A stretch of 64,000 bases of DNA from Desulfobacca acetoxidans DSM 11109 (GTDB taxonomy: Bacteria > Desulfobacterota > Desulfobaccia > Desulfobaccales > Desulfobaccaceae). The position numbers and the translations under genes are program-made. Below, piece by piece: positions 18,736-27,339 of this stretch. Under the pieces are notes generated by a model. That model had not been told where the DNA came from. It did no database searches and saw only the letters and a program-made list of their open reading frames with translations. Each line of letters opens with the position of its first letter. The first letter of the stretch is position 1. The stretch covers positions 1,240,001-1,304,000 of the forward strand of contig NC_015388.1 of NCBI RefSeq assembly GCF_000195295.1, in the 5' to 3' direction.

Positions 18736-19717
18736 GCAGAAAGTGCTCTAATTCCTTTAAGGCGACCGGAGGCGTGGCCCGCTTCAGTCGGGGGTAGAGG
18801 CGTTCGCAGTCTTCGTAGGCCAGGCGGCGCACGAGCTGATTGAGATGCAGTTCTTCGTCTAAATGTGGGGTAGGGGAGTCGCTAGCGGGAATCTCTTCTT
18901 TAGACAATACCTTGATATAAATCAAGCTCTGAGCGGCCAGGAGTTTTTCTCTTTCCGGGGTCAGCGGCCGCCGAAAAAGGTGGTGGATGGTAAGGATGTC
19001 GCCAGGTCCGAAGACCAAAGGATGTGGGGAGCGGCAGCGGGCTGCCTCCTTCAATAAAAAGACCGACCTGACTTTTCCGGTGCCATTGAGCCGACGATAC
19101 AATTCGCCGGGCAGGGCTAGATGCAGGTAGCCGGCTTCAACATAAATTGTCTCGAAATGTCCCGCCAGGCCAGTTAAAGCTTGGGCACGCAGGGCGTCCC
19201 GGAGCCGGAAACGGGCTGCATCCTGCCGGGCAAACCGTTGTACCGATTCCACCACCTGGGAAAAAGGCGCCAACAGCGATACCTGATAAAATTTCAGCAG
19301 GGCGGCGGAGGCCTCCCGCTCCATCTGATACACCTCTTTCAATTCCGATCTGGCCATGACCTCTGCCGGAGTGGCGTCCTGGGCAAATAGGTCATGAATC
19401 TGCACCAGCCTCTCCAGGTACGGTTCAATCTGCCGGATCGCCCTTTTTTGATGCCAGATTTCCTGGAGGATGGCTAATTGCTGACGTCCGAACTCCGGAA
19501 ACTCGGCCTCCATTTCCCAAAGATATTCTTCGACGTCCACTTCCCCGCTCAGCACCGCCGTCAGGATGGGAGAGGGGGGCTCCTCCAAGACAATGGCCTG
19601 GTGCTGCGTCATTTCCCGATGTGCGAAAGGCAGGGATTCCAACCGATGGGTAGAGAAGCCGATGGTGAACAAAGATGGCCCCGACCCGGGGTCTGTCCTT
19701 TGATGACGATCAGGCAT
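18728..19717 (-). CDS. Conserved hypothetical protein coupled to a universal stress protein
   Basis: 329 aa, mostly helical, soluble, no signal peptide or membrane span and few cysteines. The N-terminal 45 residues carry LFTIGFSTHRLESLPF; the middle is a Glu/Leu-rich helical stretch. I do not recognise a domain. Its ATG overlaps the UspA stop (TGATG), so it is translated by re-initiation with that protein, which suggests a shared role. The 3' end overlaps mgtE convergently by 8 bases. Confidence 0.8.
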   Translation of the reverse strand: MPDRHQRTDPGSGPSLFTIGFSTHRLESLPFAHREMTQHQAIVLEEPPSPILTAVLSGEVDVEEYLWEMEAEFPEFGRQQLAILQEIWHQKRAIRQIEPYLERLVQIHDLFAQDATPAEVMARSELKEVYQMEREASAALLKFYQVSLLAPFSQVVESVQRFARQDAARFRLRDALRAQALTGLAGHFETIYVEAGYLHLALPGELYRRLNGTGKVRSVFLLKEAARCRSPHPLVFGPGDILTIHHLFRRPLTPEREKLLAAQSLIYIKVLSKEEIPASDSPTPHLDEELHLNQLVRRLAYEDCERLYPRLKRATPPVALKELEHFLLI

Positions 19718-20160
19718 CAGTCCATCGGAGAGATGGAAAAGACCGGACAGATGGCGCTCCTGATAACCCTGTCGCAGACGCTGCCGAAGATGCTTTTTTG
19801 CAGCCCGCTACGGCCGCGGGTCCCCATGATGATGAGATCAATTTCTTCCTGGCGGGCAAGATCGATGATCTGATCGGCGGGATCGCCGACCAAGACGCAG
19901 ACCTCCACCCGTTCCACTCCTTCGAGACGGTCGGCCAAGGCCTTAATGTGGTGGGCTGCACCCTGCTGAACTTCGTACTGCAGGCTCCGTATATCAGTAT
20001 GGGGGACAAAAAAAGAAGTTATGGAGGAGACATCGGGAGTAACCGTGGCGATATACAGGGTGGCGTTAAATTTTCTAGTCATGGTTACGACGTAGGGAAT
20101 AAATGAGTTAACCGATTCGCTCAGGTCCACCGGGAAAAGAATTTTTTCGATAACGATCAC
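19717..20160 (-). CDS. Universal stress protein, UspA family
   Basis: 147 aa. The Rossmann-like Usp fold begins with EKILFPVDLSES and ends with the nucleotide-binding signature G-x2-G-x9-G-S (MGTRGRSG...IFGSV), so it is probably an ATP-binding member. The start is the GTG at 20160, 9 bases after GGAGG; a TTG at 20169 directly abuts that site and is unlikely. The next gene begins inside its stop codon. Confidence 0.9.
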   Translation of the reverse strand: MIVIEKILFPVDLSESVNSFIPYVVTMTRKFNATLYIATVTPDVSSITSFFVPHTDIRSLQYEVQQGAAHHIKALADRLEGVERVEVCVLVGDPADQIIDLARQEEIDLIIMGTRGRSGLQKSIFGSVCDRVIRSAICPVFSISPMD

Positions 20161-20350
20161 GAGCTCCAACCTCCGAAGAATGAAAAAGATTGCCTCAAAG
20201 CACTACAGCAGCCGCTGATATGGTAATAGATGCCGAGCTTATTAGAGTATAACGGATACCTGGCCGCTTTGCTGCGAATAAACGGCGCCTGCCCCCCCTT
20301 AGACCGATGCGTCTTAAAAATCAGCTTTTTATTGTATGGACAAATCTTGT

Positions 20351-20806
20351 ATAAAAACAGTGAGCAGTGAGCCGTGAGCCGTGAGCAGCAAAAACATTAT
20401 TGTGAGCAGCCGCCACGATTCTGTTTTTATGCTTCGTTGTGTTCGGCAGAACATGTGGACTTATATAAAAACAGTGAGCCGTAAGCCGTGAGCCGTGAGC
20501 AGCAAAAACATTATTGTGAGCAGCCGCCACGATTCTGTTTTTATGCTTCGTTGTGTTCGGCAGAACATGTGGACTTATATAAAAACAGTGAGCCGTGAGC
20601 CGTGAGCCGTGAGCAGCAAAAACATTATTGTGAGCAGCCGCCACGATTCTGTTTTTATGCTTCGTTGTGTTCGGGAGAACATGTGCACTTGTATAAAAAC
20701 AGTGAGCAGTGAGCCGTGAGCCGTGAGCAGCAAAAACATTATTGTGAGCAGCCGCCACGATTCTGTTTTCATGCTTCGTTGTGTTCGGCAGAACATGTGC
20801 ACTTAT
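20351..20806. repeat. Four tandem 114-bp repeats
   Basis: Units begin at 20351, 20465, 20579 and 20693, each exactly 114 bases and nearly identical. Each carries a short inner reiteration of GTGAGCC, then CATTATTGTGAGCAGC and CTTCGTTGTGTTCGGCAGAA. Because 114 is a multiple of 3, frames stay open and mimic a 38-residue protein repeat, but there is no ribosome site or plausible start. A decayed fifth piece is at 20887-20922. The 3' part of the units at 47221-47684 is homologous. Confidence 0.92.
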
Positions 20807-20815
20807 ATGAAAGAA

Positions 20816-20873
20816 GGTGGTGCAGGCTTTGCAGCCGGCATACCGATGCACAGGCCAGGAGGCCTATGCCACC
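20816..20873 (+). repeat. Three-way-junction repeat, copy 2
   Basis: 58 bases bounded by GGTGG and CCACC; inner hairpins TGCAGGC...GCCGGCA and GCACAGGCC-AGGA-GGCCTATGC. The pairing scheme matches the copy at 13053-13108 although many bases differ. It abuts the 114-bp tandem array. Confidence 0.6.
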
Positions 20874-21900
20874 AATTATTCTTTCCTGCTTCGTTGGGTT
20901 CCTCAGAACATGAGGATTTGTATGTGGTTCTAACCTATCAGAGACGTCAAGGTTTATGCCTCTGTTTTAGTAAATTTTCAGTGCGAATGAACGCTAAAAT
21001 AAATATTAATCACCGTTTTACCTAAAGTCACGATCCCGGCCGGAGATTTGCGGGGAATTTTTTCAATATTTGAAAGACAGTTACTCAATATCAAGGAACA
21101 ACTTAGCAAGGTTAGGGCGCGCCCAAGACTGATCGGGGAGATTCATTAGGTTGCTCACCGGAGGATTCTACCAAAGGAGGGGGGGCCGGTTGCCCGGCCC
21201 CTATTCGTGGGATGATATGGAGGTTAAAACCTGCCAAAAAATATTTGGTGGTTTGATGATAAGCAATCTCAATGTTACCGGTATCTTACTAAACTTCCTG
21301 CCTCAATGGCAGACTTTCGCACTCCTGCTGCCCACCACAAATTGTTTTAGAAACAGGACATAGTCTGTTTTTTTGGGGCTGATCATCTCTTCTACATATT
21401 ATTAAAGCAAATAATATACCAAGAGAATCAAAGAAAATATATTATGATAAATCAATGTATTACAATTTCAGCAGCTAGGGATAAGCGCAGAAGATGTTTT
21501 AATTGTAAAACATTGAGTTCAAATATTTTTACTACCCGTTTGATTTATATAAAGAAGTTTTGAACTATTTGTTATTAAAGGAATATTATTTTTTGGGGGA
21601 ATGTCGATCATGATTATGCAGTTCATACTTTGAAACCGGATGATTTTCTTCGCCTAAATATTTAGGAGTCTATTGTTTCATAGTTTAACCACGGACTTAA
21701 TCTGTGAGCTTTCTTCTCCGATTTATCGGTTCAGGGGGCCGCGGCAATTTGCAAATATCCTTTAAATATGATAATTTCCAATCTTAAAATGAGGTCTGGT
21801 AGGCTAGAGCACCTCCTTCGATCCGTTGTTGCTTCTCACAGGCAATCTGATCGGTTTGGTGTTATGGTGCTCTGAATATTTTCACCGGAAAGGAACACAT
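20874..21900. other. Gene-free, AT-rich region
   Basis: About 1 kb without a supported gene. It includes a decayed 114-bp repeat fragment (20887-20922) and a GC-rich hairpin near 21177-21203 (GGGGCCGG/CCGGCCCC). From 21360 to 21650 it is strongly AT-rich and shows nothing further that I can support. Confidence 0.45.
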
Positions 21901-22170
21901 ATGCCCGAAAATGATGTGTCTCCGGCTGTCCTGGAGCTCTCAGAGCGGCTTCGTGCCATCGTCAATGATATCCTAAACATGTTCAATCAACACAATATCT
22001 CTCCGTCGGAAGCGGGCACAGTGGTTTTGGCCCTAATACATCGGCTCATGGGGGTATTGCAAGTAAACCAGGAGGAGCAGCGCGCCTTCGTGGCTGCAAT
22101 AATCGAGGTGGTCAACCAGCACCTTTTAGGCATGCTGGAAAGCAACTCTACTCCCGCCTGTCAGTCCTGA
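21901..22170 (+). CDS. Small hypothetical protein
   Basis: 89 aa, soluble and helical, with no cysteine until the last residues. The ATG at 21901 follows AAAGGA at 7 bases; the frame is open further upstream but without a better start. It lies 62 bases before the CysK/CysRS-like fusion on the same strand and may be co-transcribed. I do not recognise the family. Confidence 0.6.
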   Translation: MPENDVSPAVLELSERLRAIVNDILNMFNQHNISPSEAGTVVLALIHRLMGVLQVNQEEQRAFVAAIIEVVNQHLLGMLESNSTPACQS

Positions 22171-22232
22171 GGTATGGTATTGATGTTGAACGGGGTCAGA
22201 ACAACCTTTCTTCGGTGGTTTAGGGGAATGCG

Positions 22233-24545
22233 GTGGTGAGGGGCTGCTACCAGAATATCTTGGAACTCATCGGGGATACCCCCCTGGTGCGATTGAACCG
22301 CCTGAACACCAATCCGCGGGTGCAGGTTTACGTCAAGTTAGAATACTTTAATCCGGGTGGGTCCATTAAGGATCGTGTAGCGTGGGAGATGCTGCGCGAC
22401 GCCGAAGCCAGAGGTGATCTCACACCCGGTAAAACGGTTATCGAGGCCACCAGCGGCAATACCGGTATCGGTCTGGCCATGGTCTGCGCCGTCAGGGGTT
22501 TCCCCTGTCTTTTGGCTATGTCCGAATCGGCGAGCGAGGAGCGGAAGCTCATCCTCAAAGCCCTCGGAGCCCAGATCCTGCTGACTCCGGCGTCCCTCGG
22601 AACTGATGGCGCTATCGAGGAGGTCTATCGGCTGGCCCGGGAGTTCCCCGATAAATATTATCTGCCGGATCAATTTAACAATCCCAGTAATCCCATGGCC
22701 CACTACCATGGAACGGCGCAGGAAATTTATGATCAGACCGAAGGCCGGGTCACGATGGTGGTGGCTACTTTAGGGACCTCCGGTACGCTCATGGGGCTTT
22801 ATCGGCGGCTCAAGGAACTTAATCAGGCCATCCAGATCATCGGCGTCGAGCCCTACCCCAAACATAAGCTGCAAGGCTTGAAGAATATGAAGGAATCGTA
22901 CAAGCCTGGAATCTTTGATAAGACCAAGGCCGATCTGATCATTAATGTGGATGATGAGGAGGCCTTTGAGACCGCCCGTCGGCTGGCCCGGGAAGAAGGA
23001 CTGTTCTTAGGCATGAGTTCCGGCGCCGCCGTCGCCATTGCCTTAAAAATGGCCCAGAAGCTCGACCAGGGTCTGATTGTGGCCATTGCCCCGGATAGTG
23101 GCGAACGATATCTGTCCACCCCGTTGTTTGCGGAAAAAGCCAGGCCGACCTTATGTTTTTTTAACACCGAGGGGCGGAGCAAGCAGGCCTTTCTGCCTCA
23201 ACACTTGGGCCAGGCGAGTATTTACACTGATGGCCCCACCATGGACGGCTATCTGACCCTGACGGACGCCCGGCGGCTGATGGTAGCGGATTTACTCAGA
23301 CGGTATTTGGAGTATCGGGGCTATCAGGTGAAACAGGTCGTCAACCTCACTGATCTGGATGACCGCACCATCCGGGGTGCGGTAGCTGCCGGTCTGCCCT
23401 TGAACGCCTTCACCCAACAGTATATAGATGAGTTTTTTGCCGATATCGATGCCTTGCGGCTGAAGCGGGCTGAGGTCTACCCTAAAGCCACGGATCACAT
23501 CGATGATATGGTGGCCCTGGTCAAGCGCCTGCTGGAAAAGGGCTATGCTTATGAAAAACTGCGCTCGGTATATTTCGATATCTCCCGTTTCAGAGGCTAC
23601 GGGAAACTCTCGCATGTCAACCTGGAAAAGATCCGCTTGGGGAAGACGGTGGATCTGGATGACTACGAGAAGGACAATCCTTGCGATTTCACGCTGCTGA
23701 AACGGGCGAAGCTGGGGGAGCTGAAACTGGGTTTGTACTATCCCACGGAATGGGGGAACGTGCGCCCCGGGTGGCATCTCGAATGCGCCGCCATGGCCCT
23801 GAAACACCTGGGTGAGTCCTTTGATATTGTTACCGGCGGCTCAAATCTGATTTTCCCACATCATGAAAACGTCATCGCTATCTGTGAAGCCGTTTCCGGT
23901 AAACCTTTAGCACGATATTGGCTGCATAATGAATCAGTGTTGGGGGTCATGGCCGCTGCGGAGGAAAGCGAGGGGCCGACGACAGTGCGCCGCCTTTTTC
24001 AGACCGGGGTCTGGGGGGTGGACCTCAGATTCTTGCTGCTGGCTACCCACTACCGCAAAACCTTGCACCTGTCAAACGAGGCTTTGGATGCCGCCCGCCG
24101 GTCCCGTCGGCGGCTGGACCTTTTTCTGGAGCGCCTCAACCGGGTGAACGGCGGGAAGCCGGAAGGAGATTTGCCGGAGCGGCTGGCCAGGCTGGAAAGT
24201 GAATTCACCGCGGCTTTGGATGACGACTTGAATATCGCCGGAGCCCTGGCAGCACTCTTCAATTTTCAACGGGAAATCAATATCTGGATGGATCGGGGGC
24301 GGCTGGCCGAGGCCGAGGCGGAGGCTATTATTGATCAGTTCCGGCAGTTTGACCGGGTGTTGGGGGTGATGAATTTTCCCACCCCGGCCCCGACGGATGC
24401 GGCCATCGAAGAGAAACTGCGGGAGCGGGAAGAGGCTCGTGGGCGGCAGGATTTCGCTCGGGCCGATGAAATTCGCCAGGAATTGGCGGTCCTGGGCATC
24501 GAAGTGCTGGACACCCCCACCGGACCGGCCTGGCGGCGGCGCTGA
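22233..24545 (+). CDS. Cysteine synthase fused to a degenerate cysteinyl-tRNA-synthetase-like domain
   Basis: 770 aa. Residues 1-305 are a fold-type-II PLP enzyme of the CysK/CysM family: NPGGSIKDR with PLP lysine K46, SGNTG at 74-78, GTSGT at 181-185 and SSGA at 262-265, all intact. Residues 308-770 align along their whole length with CysRS, ending in the family's typical GPAWRRR, but the class I motifs are gone. The zinc Cys before HIGH is D333, HIGH is TLTD (342-345), and the KMSKS segment is replaced near 574-581. C518 and H543/H544/E545 remain. By inference the C-terminal half cannot activate cysteine and is regulatory, a substrate sensor or a new ligase; the N-terminal half should still make or use O-acetylserine-type substrates. 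Starts at GTG. Confidence 0.93.
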   Translation: MVRGCYQNILELIGDTPLVRLNRLNTNPRVQVYVKLEYFNPGGSIKDRVAWEMLRDAEARGDLTPGKTVIEATSGNTGIGLAMVCAVRGFPCLLAMSESASEERKLILKALGAQILLTPASLGTDGAIEEVYRLAREFPDKYYLPDQFNNPSNPMAHYHGTAQEIYDQTEGRVTMVVATLGTSGTLMGLYRRLKELNQAIQIIGVEPYPKHKLQGLKNMKESYKPGIFDKTKADLIINVDDEEAFETARRLAREEGLFLGMSSGAAVAIALKMAQKLDQGLIVAIAPDSGERYLSTPLFAEKARPTLCFFNTEGRSKQAFLPQHLGQASIYTDGPTMDGYLTLTDARRLMVADLLRRYLEYRGYQVKQVVNLTDLDDRTIRGAVAAGLPLNAFTQQYIDEFFADIDALRLKRAEVYPKATDHIDDMVALVKRLLEKGYAYEKLRSVYFDISRFRGYGKLSHVNLEKIRLGKTVDLDDYEKDNPCDFTLLKRAKLGELKLGLYYPTEWGNVRPGWHLECAAMALKHLGESFDIVTGGSNLIFPHHENVIAICEAVSGKPLARYWLHNESVLGVMAAAEESEGPTTVRRLFQTGVWGVDLRFLLLATHYRKTLHLSNEALDAARRSRRRLDLFLERLNRVNGGKPEGDLPERLARLESEFTAALDDDLNIAGALAALFNFQREINIWMDRGRLAEAEAEAIIDQFRQFDRVLGVMNFPTPAPTDAAIEEKLREREEARGRQDFARADEIRQELAVLGIEVLDTPTGPAWRRR

Positions 24546-24890
24546 AGATTCCCGCCGGTGGTTTCAGCTCCGCGTCCCCTTTAGCTTTTTTAGGGAGTGA
24601 TATTCTTTCTTTTAGATTTTTCACTCCGCTTCGCCCCGTACAGAATGACAATCTTGACTCAACAGTATTGGGGATAGGGGTGGTAGATATGTTGGCCCGC
24701 TTAAGGTTTCGGCATGACAGGCCCGGCTGACATTTAGAATCTTTCCTTTATGAGCGCGAAACGTGCGAAAACCTAACCGGATACTGTTCAGCCGATTTAA
24801 GCGAGGAGATAAAATAATCCCTGAAGCAGCAGATTTTACTTTCCCGATAAGGCGGAATATATTAGAATAACATATCAACTTCCCATGAGT
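24546..24890. other. Intergenic stretch before tRNA-Leu
   Basis: 345 bases, no supported gene. Around 24610-24650 there is a stretch resembling the common dispersed motif ending in CAGAATGACA, possibly a repeat remnant. Confidence 0.3.
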
Positions 24891-24978
24891 GCCGGAGTGG
24901 TGGAATCGGTAGACGCAGGGGACTCAAAATCCCCCGGGCTTTATGCCTGTGCGAGTTCGAGTCTCGCCTCCGGCACCA
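24891..24978 (+). tRNA. tRNA-Leu (anticodon CAA)
   Basis: Acceptor GCCGGAG/CTCCGGC, encoded CCA, anticodon stem GGGGA/TCCCC with loop CTCAAAA, a long variable arm, and a T-arm with GTTCGAGTC. Reads UUG codons. Confidence 0.95.
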
Positions 24979-24999
24979 ATAATATCAAATAGCTTGATG

Positions 25000-25031
25000 G
25001 GGTTCAGGTGTATCAGCCTGAGCCCTTTTTT
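25000..25031 (+). terminator. Rho-independent terminator of tRNA-Leu
   Basis: Stem GGGTTCAGG/CCTGAGCCC followed by TTTTTTC, 21 bases after the tRNA. Confidence 0.8.
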
Positions 25032-25161
25032 CTTGCTGTGTGAGAGTCTGGGGGAGACTTTAAAAGTACAAAATACCTGTGAAATATGACATATTTTTTC
25101 ATTTCCTCAGAGGCTCGAAGAGTTACGTTTGGTGCAATGGCAGAAAAAATCTATAGCAATC

Positions 25162-25190
25162 TTGACATTTTTACCTTTCGGTGATAATAA
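25162..25190 (+). promoter_or_regulatory. Promoter of the nickel transport operon
   Basis: TTGACA (25162-25167), 17-base spacer, TAATAA (or GATAAT at 15 bases). Start near 25197. The odd palindrome ATATGACATAT at 25084-25094 lies upstream and may be an operator. Confidence 0.6.
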
Positions 25191-25236
25191 AAAGATTAAT
25201 TCGGGAGTGAACCCAGACTTTTTTTAATAAGAGAAG

Positions 25237-25284
25237 CCACGAAGGCTTGCGTCCATCAAGGGACCGGTTTTCGTGGTTTTTTTT
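25237..25284 (+). promoter_or_regulatory. Attenuator-like terminator hairpin in the nikM leader
   Basis: CCACGAA (25237-25243) pairs with TTCGTGG (25270-25276), followed directly by eight T residues. A competing small hairpin AAGCC/GGCTT uses the left arm, so the two are mutually exclusive. It lies between the promoter and the nikM start and would stop transcription unless the alternative forms. No known riboswitch class was recognised. Confidence 0.55.
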
Positions 25285-25326
25285 ATGTTCATTCCCAAAA
25301 TTCATATACCAGATCGGAAGGGAACA

Positions 25327-25932
25327 GTGCATATTTCCGAAGGAGTGTTGAGTCCAGCGGTCTTGGCCGGGGGTGCCGCCTTGGCGGTTATAGGAACCGC
25401 CATCGGCCTGAAAAAAATGGACTATGAGGCCATCCCCCGAGTGGCCATCCTTTCTGCCGGTTTTTTTGTGGCTACCCTCATTCACGTTCCGGTAGGGCCG
25501 GTAGGGGAGCACCTGGTTCTCAATGGTCTTATGGGACTGTTGCTGGGCTGGATGGCCGTTCCCGCCATCCTTATTGCCCTGTTTTTACAGGCCCTGCTTT
25601 TTCAGTTCGGGGGACTGACGGCGTTGGGGGTAAATACCGTGACCATGGCGGCGCCGGCGGTTATCTGTTTTTATCTATTCCGGCCTTGGTTGCGCCGAGA
25701 GAGTTACGCTGCGGCCATAGGGGCTTTTGCCTGTGGCGCCACTGCTATTCTGTTGAGCGGGTTGCTGGTGGCCGCCGCTTTGATCTCCACCGGCAAGGCA
25801 TTTCTCGAAGTGGCCGAATTGGTCCTCATCGCCCATATCCCTATCATGATTATTGAGGGAGTCATCACGCTGTTCATATTCCAGTTTATTAAAAAAGTTC
25901 GGCCTGAAATGTTGGAGGGAGTATATGCCTAA
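25327..25932 (+). CDS. nikM: Nickel/cobalt ECF transporter substrate-binding membrane protein NikM/CbiM
   Basis: 201 aa, six to seven membrane segments. The start is set at GTG 25327, because the family begins Met-His-Ile-Ser-Glu-Gly and the N-terminal Met-His inserts into the metal site; the upstream in-frame extension would bury it, and AAGGG lies just upstream of the GTG. It binds Ni2+ or Co2+ and delivers it through the ECF module. The neighbours NikL and NikK, instead of CbiN, point to nickel. First gene of nikM-nikL-nikQ-nikO, with only short overlaps or gaps. Confidence 0.9.
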   Translation: MHISEGVLSPAVLAGGAALAVIGTAIGLKKMDYEAIPRVAILSAGFFVATLIHVPVGPVGEHLVLNGLMGLLLGWMAVPAILIALFLQALLFQFGGLTALGVNTVTMAAPAVICFYLFRPWLRRESYAAAIGAFACGATAILLSGLLVAAALISTGKAFLEVAELVLIAHIPIMIIEGVITLFIFQFIKKVRPEMLEGVYA

Positions 25933-26563
25933 ATTATCATGGAGTAGATATCTGCCGGCTTATTGGATACAGGGAGTCGTTTTGATTCTGACTATCGGGG
26001 TCTTTCCCTCCAACGCCCTGGCCCACCGGGTGTTGATTTACGCCTATGCCGAGGGTGATACCATATACACGGAAAGCAAGTTTGTTCCCGACTCGCCGGT
26101 CCGCCAGGGCAAGATTCTGGTCATGGATAAAAAGACGGGCAGTACTCTGTTGACGGGTCAAACAGATGACGAGGGAAAATTCGCCTTTAAGATTCCTGTC
26201 GAAGCCGTAGCGGAAAAGTTGGATTTGGGGATCGTGGTGGATGCGGGCATGGGGCATCGGGGAGAATGGCTGCTCAAGGCCGACAGTTATCTTGCCGGAG
26301 CTCAACCAGCCGCCGCACCCAAGCCAACACCTGCGGATGTTTCGACAGCGCCAGGGACTAAAGCCGGTCCGGTGGATCCCCAGGTATTGGAAGCCTTGCT
26401 GAACAGAGCCCTGGAGCGCCAACTTGGCCCCATCAACGAAAAGCTTACCGAATTGACTATCCATCGGACTACGCCGACGGATATCATCGGCGGCATCGGC
26501 TATATCCTGGGCATCTTTGGTCTGGCGGCCTATTTTTTAAGTAAAAAGAAGCCTAAACCATGA
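25925..26563 (+). CDS. nikL: NikL-like accessory component of the nickel ECF transporter
   Basis: 212 aa. Signal peptide ending in NALA, so the mature chain would start with His (HRVLIYAYAEG). A carboxypeptidase-regulatory-like beta domain (to about 115), a Pro/Ala-rich linker, a short helix, then one C-terminal membrane span ending in KKKPKP. This periplasmic-domain-plus-anchor plan matches the NikL described in nickel ECF operons that lack NikN. The ATG at 25925 has GGAGGGA upstream and overlaps nikM by 8 bases. Confidence 0.8.
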   Translation: MPKLSWSRYLPAYWIQGVVLILTIGVFPSNALAHRVLIYAYAEGDTIYTESKFVPDSPVRQGKILVMDKKTGSTLLTGQTDDEGKFAFKIPVEAVAEKLDLGIVVDAGMGHRGEWLLKADSYLAGAQPAAAPKPTPADVSTAPGTKAGPVDPQVLEALLNRALERQLGPINEKLTELTIHRTTPTDIIGGIGYILGIFGLAAYFLSKKKPKP

Positions 26564-27339
26564 GTCCTATTCAGGAGTCGTTTTCAGAAGGCGCTTCTCT
26601 GGCGCACCGCCTGGACCCACGCGGCAAGATTGTCGTGGCCGCCCTCTTTGCGGTATTACTAGCGGTTTCGCAAAGTTATGTTGCGACCCTGGGGGGCTTG
26701 GGACTGGCTCTGATCTGGCTGGCCCTGGCGCGGCTGCCGCTGAAACAAGTGGCAGGCCGGTTATTGCTCGTGAATACCTTTATTATTTTTCTGTGGATTA
26801 TCTTGCCTGTTACCTATCCGGGAGAGCCGCTGGGGCAGATCGGACCGCTGACCGTCAGCCGCCAGGGTTTGATTTTTACCGGTTTGATCACTTTGAAATC
26901 CAATGCCATTATCATCGGCCTGATTGCCCTGATCGCTACGGTGCCGATCGTCACTCTGGGACAGGCCATGCATAACCTGCGGCTCCCCGAAAAGCTGTGC
27001 CATCTATTGTTGTTTACCTACCGCTATCTCTATGTTTTTGAGCAGGAATTTCACCGGCTGGTCCAGGCCATGAAAGTCCGGGGTTTTCAGCCGCGCACCA
27101 ATCTTCATACCTATCGCAGCTACGCCTATCTGGCCGCCATGCTGCTGGTGCGCAGTTATGACCGGGCCGACCGCGTGTTTCAAGCCATGCTGTGCCGGGG
27201 CTTCCACGGGGTCTTTTATAGTCTGCGAAGCTTTTCCTGGCACCGCCGTGATGTGGTTTTCGTGACCGTTTCCCTCCTGGCCCTGGTAGCAGTCCTTTTT
27301 CTGGAGTGGCGAACCCCCCATGATGCGGTGAGGATCTGA
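26560..27339 (+). CDS. nikQ: ECF transporter transmembrane protein NikQ/CbiQ
   Basis: 259 aa with about five membrane segments and the coupling-helix region AMKVRGFQPR / AMLCRGFHG, the two Ala-Arg-Gly motifs that contact the ATPase. It is the T-component linking NikM to the ATPase. The ATG overlaps the nikL stop (ATGA), and its own stop overlaps the nikO start. Confidence 0.92.
   Translation: MSPIQESFSEGASLAHRLDPRGKIVVAALFAVLLAVSQSYVATLGGLGLALIWLALARLPLKQVAGRLLLVNTFIIFLWIILPVTYPGEPLGQIGPLTVSRQGLIFTGLITLKSNAIIIGLIALIATVPIVTLGQAMHNLRLPEKLCHLLLFTYRYLYVFEQEFHRLVQAMKVRGFQPRTNLHTYRSYAYLAAMLLVRSYDRADRVFQAMLCRGFHGVFYSLRSFSWHRRDVVFVTVSLLALVAVLFLEWRTPHDAVRI

Noticed and set aside
20351-20806. CRISPR array.
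   Set aside because: Repeats are head-to-tail without unique spacers, and no cas genes are near.
20321-20851. Long reverse-strand frame over the 114-bp repeats, encoding a 38-residue repeat protein.
   Set aside because: The repeat length is a multiple of three, so any frame stays open; there is no ribosome site, and other frames are equally open.
21151-21363. A 70-aa forward frame before the small hypothetical gene.
   Set aside because: It spans a strong GC-rich hairpin and an AT-rich tract; composition is not protein-like.
24610-24660. Functional element around the CAGAATGACA-like stretch.
   Set aside because: It looks like a decayed dispersed repeat, and a single copy in the window gives no support.
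25079-25326. Cobalamin riboswitch in the nikM leader.
   Set aside because: The B12-box and the other conserved segments were not found, and the operon content points to nickel.
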